Assembly (NCBI RefSeq): GCF_000178835.2 | Contig: NC_015275.1 | Location: forward strand, 2,935,001-2,999,000 | From: Cellulosilyticum lentocellum DSM 5427 | Lineage (GTDB): Bacteria > Bacillota > Clostridia > Lachnospirales > Cellulosilyticaceae | Length of the DNA: 64,000 bases | Reading direction: 5' to 3' | Shown here: positions 1 through 10,586 of the stretch, one piece after another | Position numbering within the stretch: position 1 is the stretch's first letter | Layout: every line of letters starts with the position of its first letter | Program-made: the position numbers and the translations under genes | Notes under the pieces: model-generated | Seen by the model: the letters and a program-made list of their open reading frames with translations, nothing else | Told to the model about the DNA's origin: nothing | Database searches by the model: none

Positions 1-296
1 GCTAAAATGCCTTTATTGTCCTCATTCACACCACAAGCAATAAGTAGCCATTCTGGATGATTGATGTTTAAACCAATGGCTATAGGATAGCTTTCACTTA
101 AATCTGTTTGTGTGACATGATCCATCAAACTTTTCCACTTGCTCTTTTCATAATCATAACGGTAAACGCCACCTATGTCTGTTCTGGCATAAAGTACATC
201 TGGCTTTTGCGGATGAAATACAAAGCCTGTTACATAGCCCCCTCCTGGTATGGGTGCATGCTCATAGTGATATGGTATTTGCTTTTTAATTGTCAC
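1..296 (-). CDS. GH74-like xyloglucanase/beta-propeller protein, N-terminal part (runs off window)
   Basis: Reading the minus strand from a GTG at 296 gives an open frame of 98 codons to the window edge. It contains PIPGGGYVTGFVFHPQKPD and LYARTDIGGVYRYD, the characteristic opening of the seven-bladed propeller of GH74 xyloglucanases and relatives. The GTG is chosen because AGGGGGAAG lies about 7 nt upstream and no ATG precedes the conserved start. No signal peptide is visible, so either the protein is intracellular or export depends on something outside this view. The rest of the gene lies left of the window, so catalytic aspartates cannot be checked. Confidence 0.72.
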   Translation of the reverse strand, partial: MTIKKQIPYHYEHAPIPGGGYVTGFVFHPQKPDVLYARTDIGGVYRYDYEKSKWKSLMDHVTQTDLSESYPIAIGLNINHPEWLLIACGVNEDNKGIL

Positions 297-567
297 AACA
301 CTTCCCCCTTGTATTCTATTTTCCTTTTGTTTTACATACTTCTTACTTTAACGGTATTATAGCTAATCCTTCTTCTTTAAGATACCCTAAAATGTTAAGC
401 ATTTTTACCGTTATATCTATTGAAATCATATTTTATTTATAACATTTTAACAACTCAAAATAAACTAACTCTCTATTATTTATCATCAAATTTTAATTTT
501 TCTCTCACACTTTTCTAAGAGGCACACCTTATACTAAATTTATATTAAAGATAACGGAGGATTAAAT

Positions 568-1086
568 ATGGATCGCACATCATTACAATCAAAGAAATTT
601 TGGGGACTTATTTTACTAGCCTTAGGTATTTATGGTATTTTAAATAACTTTTTTGACTTTAATTTTTTTAGTATGAGCCATTTATGGCCACTATTTGTAC
701 TAATTCCTGGTTTAGCTTTCGAATATAGCTATTTTTCTACAAGACGTGCTCCGGGGGTCTTAGTACCTGGTGGTATTTTAACAACACTCGGTCTACTCTT
801 TTTATTTGAAACGAGTACCCATTGGTTTTTCTCAGCTTACACTTGGCCAGTTTATATTTTAGCTCCTGCTATTGGCCTCTTTCAACTTTACTTATATGGC
901 GGACGTTGCAAGGGCTTATTAATCCCTGTTGGTATTTTAACAACTGTTGCAGTTACTTGCTTTTCTTCTACTGTTCTTGGCCATTTCTTCTTCTTTATTA
1001 ATGGTTCTATCGTTTGGCCAGTTGCTTTAGTACTTATAGGTTTATTTATCTTATTGGGTAAAAGTGATTCGACTAAACATATGTAA
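568..1086 (+). CDS. LiaF-type transmembrane domain protein (DUF5668-like)
   Basis: A 172-residue, very hydrophobic protein with about six predicted membrane segments arranged as pairs. The paired segments ending in HLWPLFVLIPG and IVWPVALVLIGL resemble the repeated W-P-L/V-x-L-I-x-G unit of the LiaF transmembrane/DUF5668 family of cell-envelope proteins. There is no C-terminal LiaF cytoplasmic domain, so it is a membrane-only member. AACGGAGG is 7 nt before the ATG. It is monocistronic and ends in a hairpin terminator. The function is unknown; a role in envelope stress sensing is inference from the family. Confidence 0.6.
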   Translation: MDRTSLQSKKFWGLILLALGIYGILNNFFDFNFFSMSHLWPLFVLIPGLAFEYSYFSTRRAPGVLVPGGILTTLGLLFLFETSTHWFFSAYTWPVYILAPAIGLFQLYLYGGRCKGLLIPVGILTTVAVTCFSSTVLGHFFFFINGSIVWPVALVLIGLFILLGKSDSTKHM

Positions 1087-1089
1087 AAT

Positions 1090-1197
1090 AAAAAGAGGCT
1101 GTCACAAAACGCCTATCAAATACAAGATATAGTCCAGCCCAAACTAATTGTTGGTTAAGTCTTGTATTAGAAAGTTATTTCGTGGCTACCTCTTTTT
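1090..1197. terminator. bidirectional hairpin between convergent genes
   Basis: AAAAAGAGG (1090-1098) pairs with CCTCTTTTT (1189-1197), and a second nested stem is formed by AATACAAG (1119-1126) and CTTGTATT (1161-1168). The outer arms supply A/U tracts on both strands. The long two-part structure is larger than an ordinary terminator. Confidence 0.5.
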
Positions 1198-1203
1198 TAC
1201 TGT

Positions 1204-2229
1204 TTACTTTAAATCGGCATCTGGTAATAAACTCAAATAGCTTAAATCACCTCTTGCTTCGCTAATAAGCCAATAGTTGTTACCTTCTAATGTATATTTC
1301 TTAATCGTAATTTGTTCTTTTACTGTTTCAAACACCTGTCCTTGAAGCATTTCTTCTACCGCTAAAGTATAAACTAAAGTAGCTTCTGCTTGCTGCTTCT
1401 TATCTAAAATCGTTACCTTGCCTGCTGAAGGACTAGAACCACCTGTTACCCAACCTCGTTTACTTGCTAATACTTGTTGTTTTAGTTCTGGTGAAAGACT
1501 ACTATACTGCAATGCACCACTTCTTACTTGTTGACCTCTAACCCATAAAGCTAGAGTTTCTTCTGGTGTAAGAGGTGCCAGCACCTTTTGCATGTTTTCT
1601 AACTCTTTTTCAATTTGCTCTGGTGTAGGATAAACTATTTCAAGGCCTTCTGAAATCTTAGTAAGTTCTGCTAAAAAAATAGTATTAAACCATTCTGGTG
1701 TTACATAAAGCCGGTTGTTTTTAAAAGCATAATCATACGCTGCAAAAGATATGTTAAAACCATCATCGTCAATGGTGATACCAATAGGTTTTTGATGCAA
1801 CATAAAAGTATCATTACTTTTTAATGGATACGAAGGTATTTCTAAAGTTTTAACTCGATCTGGCAACTTATAAGTAGTGTCTTGATTTTCACTGGTTAAG
1901 CCATTTAAGTATGATAAATAAAGATGTGCTTCTTGATAAGTAGGATTTTCTATAGTTACAGTTCGTGTTTTTTGATCCCAGCTCACTGCTATTCCCATTT
2001 GCATCACTAACCATCTAAGAGGATAAAGCAGATGTCCTTTTACTTCTAAAACTCCATCTGGTATCTCTAAAAGCTGACCATTTAAAAGAATTTGGTTACC
2101 ACTCTCTTGAAGTACTTGTGCTTTTTCTATACCACTTTTAAGTGCTACTTGTTGCATGTCAGTAGTAGCATAAATAGTTTGACCGAACAACATAATACTT
2201 ATTGCTAATGCTAAGCCTCTTTTTTTCAT
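1204..2229 (-). CDS. exported stalk-domain protein (copper amine oxidase N-terminal-like)
   Basis: 341 residues from the ATG at 2229, which has AAAGGA upstream and begins the signal peptide MKKRGLALAISIMLFGQ followed by an AxA-like cleavage region. A longer frame back to 2307 would put 26 charged residues before the signal peptide and is less likely. Residues about 45-100 (GHLLYPLRWLVMQMGIAVSW then RTVTI) match the PF07833 'copper amine oxidase N-terminal' stalk domain, common in clostridial surface proteins and not itself an oxidase. The C-terminal half is not recognised. Probably a secreted or wall-associated protein. Confidence 0.6.
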   Translation of the reverse strand: MKKRGLALAISIMLFGQTIYATTDMQQVALKSGIEKAQVLQESGNQILLNGQLLEIPDGVLEVKGHLLYPLRWLVMQMGIAVSWDQKTRTVTIENPTYQEAHLYLSYLNGLTSENQDTTYKLPDRVKTLEIPSYPLKSNDTFMLHQKPIGITIDDDGFNISFAAYDYAFKNNRLYVTPEWFNTIFLAELTKISEGLEIVYPTPEQIEKELENMQKVLAPLTPEETLALWVRGQQVRSGALQYSSLSPELKQQVLASKRGWVTGGSSPSAGKVTILDKKQQAEATLVYTLAVEEMLQGQVFETVKEQITIKKYTLEGNNYWLISEARGDLSYLSLLPDADLK

Positions 2230-2296
2230 CCTATCACGTCCTTTAAATCTTTGCTTCTTACCTATTAATATACGCCTCTCGCTCTCTTTTGCAAGC

Positions 2297-2337
2297 AAAA
2301 AATACACTTAAGTCGGTCTTTTGTCCTACTTAAGTGT
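2297..2337 (-). terminator. Rho-independent terminator of the cysteine-rich gene
   Basis: Perfect arms ACACTTAAGT (2304-2313) and ACTTAAGTGT (2328-2337); on the minus strand the hairpin is followed by ATTTTTT. It lies just after the stop at 2350. Confidence 0.8.
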
Positions 2338-2349
2338 TATTGATACATT

Positions 2350-3447
<1,098 letters not shown>

Positions 3448-3577
3448 TTATTAATATCACTTTCATTTTCTTCTTGTAGCTACTCAGCCGCTAATACTCA
3501 CTATTTTATACAGCTGAAGAGTTATCTCCCTTTTATCTTAATATGAGATTTAATGACTGTCTATGCAGAAAGCTATT

Positions 3578-3593
3578 ATAGGTATTTACCTAT
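3578..3593. promoter_or_regulatory. palindrome upstream of the chromate transporter genes, possible LysR operator
   Basis: ATAGGTA-TT-TACCTAT is a perfect 7-bp inverted repeat about 100 bp before the first transporter gene. Its length and position fit a LysR-type T-N11-A site, and a LysR gene lies convergently downstream. Binding is inference only. Confidence 0.35.
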
Positions 3594-3696
3594 GTTTTTC
3601 ATAACAACTATTTATTTTACAAATAATCATTTTTCCTTTACACTATTTCTATAATTAAGTTAAAACTTACTCAAACACATAAGGAGAATGAACACC

Positions 3697-4290
3697 ATGT
3701 CACATAAAAAAGAAACTCAACATGGACATTTGTTATGGCAACTTTTCATCTCCACCTTTATGCTAAGTGCTTGTACTTTTGGTGGTGGTTTTGTTATTGT
3801 TTCGCTGATGAAAAAAAAATTTGTTGAAGAATTAGGTTGGATTGAAGAAAGTGAAATGCTGGATATTACAGCTATTGCTCAATCTTCACCAGGTCCTATT
3901 CCTATTAATGCTTCTGTTATTTTAGGTTATCGTATGAGGGGTATAATAGGCTCAATTGTAGCAGTACTAGGGACTTCCATCCCACCGCTTGTGATTATTT
4001 CTATTATTGCTGTATTTTATGATGCTTTTCGTCATAATGCCGTTATTGCTACTGCCCTTTTAGTTATGCGCGCTGGTGTAGCAGCTGTAATATGTGATGT
4101 TGTCATTAATCTAGCTAAAAATATTATCCGTACAGGAAATCGTTTTTACATGGTGCTTATGGTCATTACCTTTGTCATGACCTACTTTATGGGTATTAGT
4201 GCCATGACCATTATTTTACTTTGTATTGCCATTGGACTCATCACACTTTTACTAGAAATGAAACGCAATAAACAACAAGGAGACTGCTAA
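3697..4290 (+). CDS. chromate transporter (CHR family), first half-size subunit
   Basis: 197-residue membrane protein with the CHR-domain signature TFGGGFVIVSLMKKKFVEE and later AQSSPGPIPINASVILGYR. Short CHR proteins work as pairs, and the second subunit follows after 1 nt. I prefer ATG 3697 over ATG 3688: AAGGAG ends 10 nt before 3697 but only 1 nt before 3688. Family members export chromate in some bacteria; in many clostridia the natural substrate is unknown. No cysteine-rich regulatory ChrB is present. Confidence 0.85.
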   Translation: MSHKKETQHGHLLWQLFISTFMLSACTFGGGFVIVSLMKKKFVEELGWIEESEMLDITAIAQSSPGPIPINASVILGYRMRGIIGSIVAVLGTSIPPLVIISIIAVFYDAFRHNAVIATALLVMRAGVAAVICDVVINLAKNIIRTGNRFYMVLMVITFVMTYFMGISAMTIILLCIAIGLITLLLEMKRNKQQGDC

Positions 4291-4291
4291 T

Positions 4292-4852
4292 ATGTTACTT
4301 CAATTATTTTTAAGCTTTCTAAAAGTAGGCCTATTTAGTGTAGGCGGTGGTTATGCGGCTATTCCTCTTATACAAAATCAAATTGTTAATGTACATGGTC
4401 TTATGACTATGGCTGAATTTACAGATTTGATAACTATAGCAGAAATGACACCAGGTCCTATTTCCATTAATTCTGCTACCTTTGTAGGAACACAATTAGC
4501 AGGACTACCTGGCGCGCTTATTTGTACTTTAGGTTGCATTTTACCTGCATTTATACTTTGTCTTATACTAGCTCATTTTTATTATAAATACCGCAACTTA
4601 TCTGGGGTTCAAACCATTTTAGCAAGTCTTAGACCTGCTGTTGTAGCACTTATTAGTTCTGCTGGACTTGCGATTTTATCTCTTGCATTATTTAATGCTG
4701 ATAAGTCTGAAATTGTTTTAGCCAACTTTAGACCTGTTGAGTTTTGTTTATTTATAGGTAGTTTAGTGGCCTTAAGAAAATTTAAATTTAACCCCATTAT
4801 GGTCATTTTCGGTTCCGGCATTATTGGTACTTTAGTTTATAGTATCTTTTAA
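4292..4852 (+). CDS. chromate transporter (CHR family), second half-size subunit
   Basis: 186 residues with the CHR motifs SVGGGYAAIPLIQNQ and AEMTPGPISINSATFVGTQ, the same layout as the preceding gene, as expected for a two-gene half-size transporter. Its start follows the upstream stop by 1 nt with AAGGAG inside the upstream gene, so translation is probably coupled. The 3' end overlaps the convergent LysR gene by 4 bp, leaving no room for a terminator between them. Confidence 0.85.
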   Translation: MLLQLFLSFLKVGLFSVGGGYAAIPLIQNQIVNVHGLMTMAEFTDLITIAEMTPGPISINSATFVGTQLAGLPGALICTLGCILPAFILCLILAHFYYKYRNLSGVQTILASLRPAVVALISSAGLAILSLALFNADKSEIVLANFRPVEFCLFIGSLVALRKFKFNPIMVIFGSGIIGTLVYSIF

Positions 4853-5733
4853 GCTTTCAAACCATTTACTCGTAAACAGTCTAAAAAACTCATTAACTGC
4901 TTAGATAAAAACTTATCCTTATGAGATACAACACAGATTTGTCTAGATAGGCTTATGCCTTCTAGTTCAATGATGTGTAGTATTTCTTTTTTTACTTCTT
5001 GCTCAATTGTACGTGCTGAAAATACTGCAATGCCTTGTCCTGCAATAGCCGCTGCTTTAATAGCCTCGGTATTTGTACACTCCCACTTAACTTCCATCAT
5101 TACCTGATGTTCCTCAAGATGCCTACGAAATAAGCTTCTTATACCACTCCCTTCTTCTCTGCAAATCAAGTGATGTCCTTGTAGCGCTGTAATAGGTAGT
5201 GACTTTTGACCATATAAAGGATGCTTTTTCCCAACTGCTACTACGAGGGGGTCTTGACATACGGATTGCTTTACTAAATCCGGTGCATTAACTTCTCCTT
5301 CAATAATGCCTACATCCAATTGACTATTTAAAAGCATTTCTTGTAGTCTATAAGTATTATTAACAGTCACTTTAATCTTAACTTGTGGGTTTTGCTCTTC
5401 AAAAGTAGTAATCATCGGTTCAAGCATATAAGTCCCTGCTGTAATGGTAGCACCTATACGTAAGTTCACTTTTTCTCCCAAATGATTTAAGTTCACTTCC
5501 ATTTCATCAAAGGATTGAAGGATATGCTGCGCATATTGAAACAGTAACTGACCATTTTCTGTAATGTAGAGTTTTTTAGAAAGCCTTTCAAAAAGTTTAA
5601 TGCCATAATAATCTTCTATTTCTTTAATAGCCTGACTCACTGAAGGTTGAGAAATAAAAAGTGATTTGGCTGCAATCCCCATCTTACCCTCCTTGACTAC
5701 TGCTACAAAAATCCTTAAATGCCTAATTGTCAT
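4849..5733 (-). CDS. LysR-family transcriptional regulator
   Basis: 294 residues: N-terminal winged helix (MTIRHLRIFVAVVKEGKM... SQPSVSQAIKEIEDYYG) and a LysR substrate domain from about residue 90, with the GxGIAVFS motif near 240. Closest in style to the CysL/CbbR group. Convergent with, and overlapping, the transporter pair by 4 bp, so it could regulate that pair from a distance; its ligand is not readable from sequence. Confidence 0.85.
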   Translation of the reverse strand: MTIRHLRIFVAVVKEGKMGIAAKSLFISQPSVSQAIKEIEDYYGIKLFERLSKKLYITENGQLLFQYAQHILQSFDEMEVNLNHLGEKVNLRIGATITAGTYMLEPMITTFEEQNPQVKIKVTVNNTYRLQEMLLNSQLDVGIIEGEVNAPDLVKQSVCQDPLVVAVGKKHPLYGQKSLPITALQGHHLICREEGSGIRSLFRRHLEEHQVMMEVKWECTNTEAIKAAAIAGQGIAVFSARTIEQEVKKEILHIIELEGISLSRQICVVSHKDKFLSKQLMSFLDCLRVNGLKA

Positions 5734-5800
5734 ACCTGATCTCCTTTATTACTTAGTTACTTCTATTATAACCCCATCTATTCCTTATATAAATAGTATT

Positions 5801-5848
5801 AAAAAACACTAGATGATTGTTGGCTTTTAACCACTTCATCTAGTGTTT
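5801..5848 (-). terminator. terminator of the chemoreceptor gene
   Basis: Perfect 13-bp arms AAACACTAGATGA (5804-5816) and TCATCTAGTGTTT (5836-5848), followed on the minus strand by TTTTTT; just after the stop at 5855. Confidence 0.85.
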
Positions 5849-5854
5849 CTGGGC

Positions 5855-7927
5855 TTATAGCTTGAAATTTTCTATTGAACTTTCTAAACGCTTCATAGAT
5901 TCAACTAAATTTTGAGATAATACAGATAGATTTTGAATAACTCCTTTTTGTTCCTCACTAAACGCACTCACTTCTTCAGTAGCAGCTGTAGATTCTTCTA
6001 TAACAGCTGCAATATTAGAAATCTTGCTACTTGTTTCACTACGAAGTTTATTCATGTCATCAACTTGACTATTAATATGGCTTAGCTCTTCATCCATGTG
6101 TTGTAAAATGGAAATCATTTCTTTAAATATAACAGCAGTCTTATCCACTGCTTGATTTTGCTTATTAAAGATTTCATTTGCTTTTCCCACAAGTTCAGTC
6201 GTATTCAGTGTTTTATTTTCTATCTCTTGCAAGGTCTTCCCTATGGTTACAGTAGAAGATTTAGATTGCTCTGCTAACTTTCTCACCTCTTCAGCAACTA
6301 CTGCAAAGCCTTTTCCAACTTCTCCTGCACGTGCTGCTTCAATGCTTGCATTAAGGGCTAAAAGATTGGTTTGCTCACTAATACTATCTAAGAATTTCAT
6401 CATTTTTTCAATGCCTTTATTAAGCTCATTTAATTCTCCAACACTAGCGTTCATTTCCTTAGTAATACTTATTGATGAGGCCATTGTTGTATTTAATAAA
6501 GTCATTGTATCAGATGCTTCATGAAGCATTTCTTTAGCACCCTGTGTGTTCTTATAGATATTTTGTGTTTTCTCGCTAACCATTTGTATACTTTCTCCAA
6601 GGTTAGCCATTGCCACAACCCCTTCTTGAGTATCAGAAGCTTGATGATTTGCACCTTCAGCTATTTCACCTACTGAAGTAGTTAGTTGTGTGAATCCTTC
6701 TACTGTTTCATTCGTTGATTCAGAAAGAATTTGACTATTTTTTAAAGTACTTGCTACTACTTCTTTGGTTTCTTCTAAAAGCTTATGTATGTTAAACATC
6801 ATATGATTAAAACTCTTGCATAACAAAGCTACTTCATTATGTCCTTTATTTGAAGCCTCAATAGTTAAATCCCCTTCTTCTGCTTTCTTCATAAGCTTCA
6901 TCAGTTCAATGATAGGATTTGAAAATTTCTTAGCAATTCTTGTACCTACTACTATAGCTAAAGCAGCTACTACAAGTACTAAAATCCAAGTGAATAAACT
7001 TGCCGTCTGTATACGTTCTGTAAGTGAACGTTCTGGTATCTGTACAATCATCTTCCAACCATTGCTCATGGTATGATAAGTAACTAATTGTTTGTCCACT
7101 ATTGTAGAACCATTTTCTTCACCATTTTCAATAGTTGTCCAAATTTTATCACTTATTTGAGCTCGCTCTGCTGGTTTACTATAAATGTTCTTTTTATTAT
7201 TATCTACAATGACAATAGAAGAATCACTTAACAAATTAACCTGATCAATAGCAGATACCATTTTACTTAAATTAACTTCCATAACAATAATATCTTTTGA
7301 GGTTTTTTTATTATTTACTTTTCTAGCAATAAAGATACTATCTGATAAATCACCTATTCCAGCAATCCAGGTAGGTGTCATATCTATGTCATAATCTCTT
7401 ATACGTTCTATAGACTCTATCTTATACTTATTAGATTCTCCCCCGGCAATAATCTCACCATTGGTAGGTACGACCCATATATTAGTTACGGCACTATTTA
7501 ATGAGAAAACAGCATTGATTTGAGAAGATATATTTCTACTACCTGTTAGTTTATCAAACATATCATCAGAATTATACTTTTCAAAATTATTTATAGGAAT
7601 AGTATTAGACACTACAAAATCTGTTATTTTCTGTTCAACTTGTGCATTAAATACCGTTATATTCTCAGAAACTTGTTTAATGATTTCTTCAGATAATTGT
7701 TGGGTCGTATCTCTTACCACATCTTTAGAAACCTTTGCTGAAAAAATATTAACAATTAATAAGGGAATAATAGCAAAACATATACACATAGATATAATGC
7801 TTGACTTTATAGAAACAAATTTATCTTTTTTAGTAGCACTTTTTACTTTTAATTTTTCTTTCTGCTTAAGTGGCCTATTGGTTAACTTTTTTTTCTGTGT
7901 TAATTGAGTTCTACCTTTTTTTCGCAT
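5855..7927 (-). CDS. methyl-accepting chemotaxis protein
   Basis: 690 residues. Start taken at ATG 7927 (GGGAG 7 nt upstream); a TTG at 7933 would be too close to that site. Layout: basic 45-residue cytoplasmic N-terminus, membrane segment about 47-68, extracellular Cache-type sensor about 70-310, second membrane segment about 315-335, HAMP domain, then a long methyl-accepting signalling domain with the hairpin tip [19 protein letters not shown]. The ligand is not predictable. No che or flagellar genes are adjacent, so it is an orphan receptor that must signal to a distant CheA/CheW array. Confidence 0.93.
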   Translation of the reverse strand: MRKKGRTQLTQKKKLTNRPLKQKEKLKVKSATKKDKFVSIKSSIISMCICFAIIPLLIVNIFSAKVSKDVVRDTTQQLSEEIIKQVSENITVFNAQVEQKITDFVVSNTIPINNFEKYNSDDMFDKLTGSRNISSQINAVFSLNSAVTNIWVVPTNGEIIAGGESNKYKIESIERIRDYDIDMTPTWIAGIGDLSDSIFIARKVNNKKTSKDIIVMEVNLSKMVSAIDQVNLLSDSSIVIVDNNKKNIYSKPAERAQISDKIWTTIENGEENGSTIVDKQLVTYHTMSNGWKMIVQIPERSLTERIQTASLFTWILVLVVAALAIVVGTRIAKKFSNPIIELMKLMKKAEEGDLTIEASNKGHNEVALLCKSFNHMMFNIHKLLEETKEVVASTLKNSQILSESTNETVEGFTQLTTSVGEIAEGANHQASDTQEGVVAMANLGESIQMVSEKTQNIYKNTQGAKEMLHEASDTMTLLNTTMASSISITKEMNASVGELNELNKGIEKMMKFLDSISEQTNLLALNASIEAARAGEVGKGFAVVAEEVRKLAEQSKSSTVTIGKTLQEIENKTLNTTELVGKANEIFNKQNQAVDKTAVIFKEMISILQHMDEELSHINSQVDDMNKLRSETSSKISNIAAVIEESTAATEEVSAFSEEQKGVIQNLSVLSQNLVESMKRLESSIENFKL

Positions 7928-8041
7928 ATACAATCTCCCTCTTTTTTCACCTTATGTTAATCTCTTTTATTCTACCATGATTTATCTATTTTGTATAACA
8001 ATATTTTAAAATTTTAGACAAAAAAATACATTTTGCACATT

Positions 8042-8074
8042 AAAAAAGCCGCTATGATATACTAGCAGCTTTTT
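8042..8074. terminator. terminator between alcohol dehydrogenase and chemoreceptor
   Basis: AAAAAAGCCGCTA and TAGCAGCTTTTTT form a hairpin with one mismatch and A/T tracts on both sides. It serves the minus-strand alcohol dehydrogenase ending at 8106. Confidence 0.7.
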
Positions 8075-8105
8075 TGCTTTATTTTGTAAGTAAGTATTAT
8101 GTTTT

Positions 8106-9296
8106 CTAGAAGTCAACCTCTGTGCCATAGTAACAGCATTTTAAGAGTTCTTCCATTTGTTTTTGATCTGGAATTCTTGGATTTGATCCTGTACAAGCAT
8201 CACTAATAGCAAGAGCAGCTACTTCTGGAAGTTTTTCTAAGAATTCATCTTCTGGTACCATACCATTTTCATAGTCTTTAATGCATTTTGGGATATTGAG
8301 CGCTACATTATAAGCTTCAATTTTATCACAAAGCGCTTTAACTAAGCCTTCGGTCGTATCGCCTTCTAAGTCAATAAACTTGGCAATATCTGCATAACGT
8401 TTTGCTGCCACTTCATCTTTGGCATTAAATCTAATCACTTGTGGTAAATACATTGCATTAGCACAGCCATGAACAATATGTCCATTTTTATAAGCTGCAC
8501 CTGTTTTATGTGCCATAGAGTGAACGATTCCTAAAAGTGCATTAGAGAACGCCATACCTGCAAGGCATTGTGCATAGTGCATTTGCTCACGAGCTTCCAT
8601 ATCTCCTTCATAAGAAGCTTGTAAGTCATCAAAAATCATCTCAATTGCTTTTAAAGCAAGTGGATCTGTAAAGCAAGAATGGCAAGTAGAAACATAAGCT
8701 TCAATCGCATGAGTTAAAGCATCCATACCTGTATGTGCTGTTAATTGAGCTGGCATTGTTTCTGCAAGATTAGGATCTACAATAGCAATGTCAGGCGTAA
8801 TATTAAAATCTGCTAAGGGATATTTAATACCTTTTGCATAATCTGTAATAACAGAGAAAGCTGTTACTTCAGTAGCGGTTCCTGAGGTAGAAGGAATAGC
8901 ACAGAATTTAGCTTTTTGTCTAAGTGTTGGGAATGAGAAAGGCTGAATAATAGCTTCAAAAGTAGTTTCTGGATATTCATAGAAAACCCACATTGCTTTT
9001 GCCGCATCAATAGGTGAACCACCACCTATAGCTACAATCCAATCTGGCTCAAATTCGCGCATCACCTCTGCACCTTTCATAACGGTTTCTACAGATGGGT
9101 CTGGCTCAACATTTTCGAATAATTTTACTTCCATACCTGCTTCTTTTAAATTGTCTACAACTTGATCTAAGAATCCAAAGCGTTTCATAGAACCGCCACC
9201 AACTACTACAATTGCTTTTTTACCTGTTAAATTTTTTAATTCATTAATTGAACCTTTTCCATGATATAAATCTCTTGGTAATGTAAAGCGTGCCAT
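8106..9296 (-). CDS. iron-containing alcohol dehydrogenase (group III)
   Basis: 396 residues, the usual size of the family. Nucleotide site AIGGGSPIDAAKAMWVF about residue 95; the metal-binding region has GMDALTHAIEAYVS and IVHSMAHKTGA then GHIVHGCANA, supplying the Asp and three His ligands. It probably reduces aldehydes or oxidises primary alcohols with NAD(P)H during fermentation, like the C-terminal half of AdhE and clostridial butanol dehydrogenases. Divergent from a LysR gene 286 bp away, which may control it. Substrate not determinable. Confidence 0.92.
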   Translation of the reverse strand: MARFTLPRDLYHGKGSINELKNLTGKKAIVVVGGGSMKRFGFLDQVVDNLKEAGMEVKLFENVEPDPSVETVMKGAEVMREFEPDWIVAIGGGSPIDAAKAMWVFYEYPETTFEAIIQPFSFPTLRQKAKFCAIPSTSGTATEVTAFSVITDYAKGIKYPLADFNITPDIAIVDPNLAETMPAQLTAHTGMDALTHAIEAYVSTCHSCFTDPLALKAIEMIFDDLQASYEGDMEAREQMHYAQCLAGMAFSNALLGIVHSMAHKTGAAYKNGHIVHGCANAMYLPQVIRFNAKDEVAAKRYADIAKFIDLEGDTTEGLVKALCDKIEAYNVALNIPKCIKDYENGMVPEDEFLEKLPEVAALAISDACTGSNPRIPDQKQMEELLKCCYYGTEVDF

Positions 9297-9582
9297 GTTA
9301 ATTCCCCCTATAATCTTTGTTGTGTAATGTTTTTCTTTCTTTGTTAATATTATAACACACTCATTTTTAAACTGGTAATATTAAATCAGAATACCCCCAA
9401 TATATAAAAAACATTACTCGTTTTTATATTTATATCCTTTTTTCATTATTTCTTTATTTAATAGTCTACAAATTTTTATTTACAGATTTTTTGTGTTACT
9501 ATAGAACTATAAAATGATGTAACTGTTCAGTCTTACTACAATAACCAGCTACTAGAATCGTAAAGGAAATGAGAGGGATGTT

Positions 9583-10524
9583 ATGAATTTGCAACAACTA
9601 CGTTATGTGCTTGAAGTTGAGAAATCTAGTTCCATTACCCGAGCAGCTAAAAATCTTTTTATGGGACAGCCTAATTTAAGTAAGGCCATTAAAGAGCTAG
9701 AACTTGAAATTGGCATTACTATTTTTAAGCGTACACCTAAAGGTGTAGAGCCTACCCGCGACGGCAAGCAATTTCTTCAGTATGCCAGAACTATTCTTTC
9801 ACAAATGGATGAGTTAGAAAGCCTTTATAAAACGTATCATAAAGAAACCTTTAAATTAGCTGTTTCTGTTCCTAGGGCTACTTATATTTCTACTGCTTTC
9901 TCAAGGTTCTTAAATACTTCTTTAAAAGAAGAAAATGTAGAATCTTTGCCATTAAATATTCACTATAAAGAAACGAATGCCCATACTACTATCCAAGATG
10001 TTGCTACCGGCGAAAGTGACTTAGGTATTGTACGATATCAAAAGCTCCATGAAAGTTATTTTTTAGCACTTATTAAAGAACAAGGTCTACAGTATGAGTG
10101 TATCGGAGAATTTGCCATGTGTATTATGCTACATAAAAATCATCCACTGGCAAATTATCAAGATATTCCTTTTCATGCCTTAGGCCAATACATAGAAATT
10201 TTACATGGTGACTTTCAAGAACCTAATTTGACTTTTAGTCATATTAAAAAAGGTGCCGATATGGATACGGCTCAAAAACGGATTTATATTTATGACCGTA
10301 GTAGCCAATTCGATTTGCTTGAGCAAGTTAAAGGAACTTATTTATGGGTTAGTCCTATGCCTGAAGAAACCCTTAAAAAGCATAACTTAGTCACTAGAAA
10401 GTGTAGCCTTGCTTCTCCTACTACGGATATGATGATTTACCCACATAAGGATATGCTTAAATCTCATGAATTAGCTCTTATTAGTGTTTTACGCTCTACT
10501 TTAAATAGCTTAAATCCAAAATAA
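9583..10524 (+). CDS. LysR-family transcriptional regulator
   Basis: 313 residues with the N-terminal helix-turn-helix MNLQQLRYVLEVEKSSSITR followed by QPNLSKAIKELELEIG, and a less typical, diverged ligand-binding half. GAGAGGG lies 5 nt before the ATG. Divergently placed to the iron alcohol dehydrogenase, the classical arrangement for a LysR regulator and its target; the inducer is unknown. Confidence 0.88.
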   Translation: MNLQQLRYVLEVEKSSSITRAAKNLFMGQPNLSKAIKELELEIGITIFKRTPKGVEPTRDGKQFLQYARTILSQMDELESLYKTYHKETFKLAVSVPRATYISTAFSRFLNTSLKEENVESLPLNIHYKETNAHTTIQDVATGESDLGIVRYQKLHESYFLALIKEQGLQYECIGEFAMCIMLHKNHPLANYQDIPFHALGQYIEILHGDFQEPNLTFSHIKKGADMDTAQKRIYIYDRSSQFDLLEQVKGTYLWVSPMPEETLKKHNLVTRKCSLASPTTDMMIYPHKDMLKSHELALISVLRSTLNSLNPK

Positions 10525-10568
10525 ACGTAATCCCCAAGACCTTAACTAAAATCTTGGGGATTACGTTT
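10523..10568. terminator. strong bidirectional terminator
   Basis: Seventeen-base arms beginning AAACGTAATCCCCAAGA are perfectly complementary to the sequence at 10552-10568. It closes both the LysR gene (+) and the convergent mscS-like gene (-). Confidence 0.85.
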
Positions 10569-10586
10569 ATCCACACTTTGTATTCC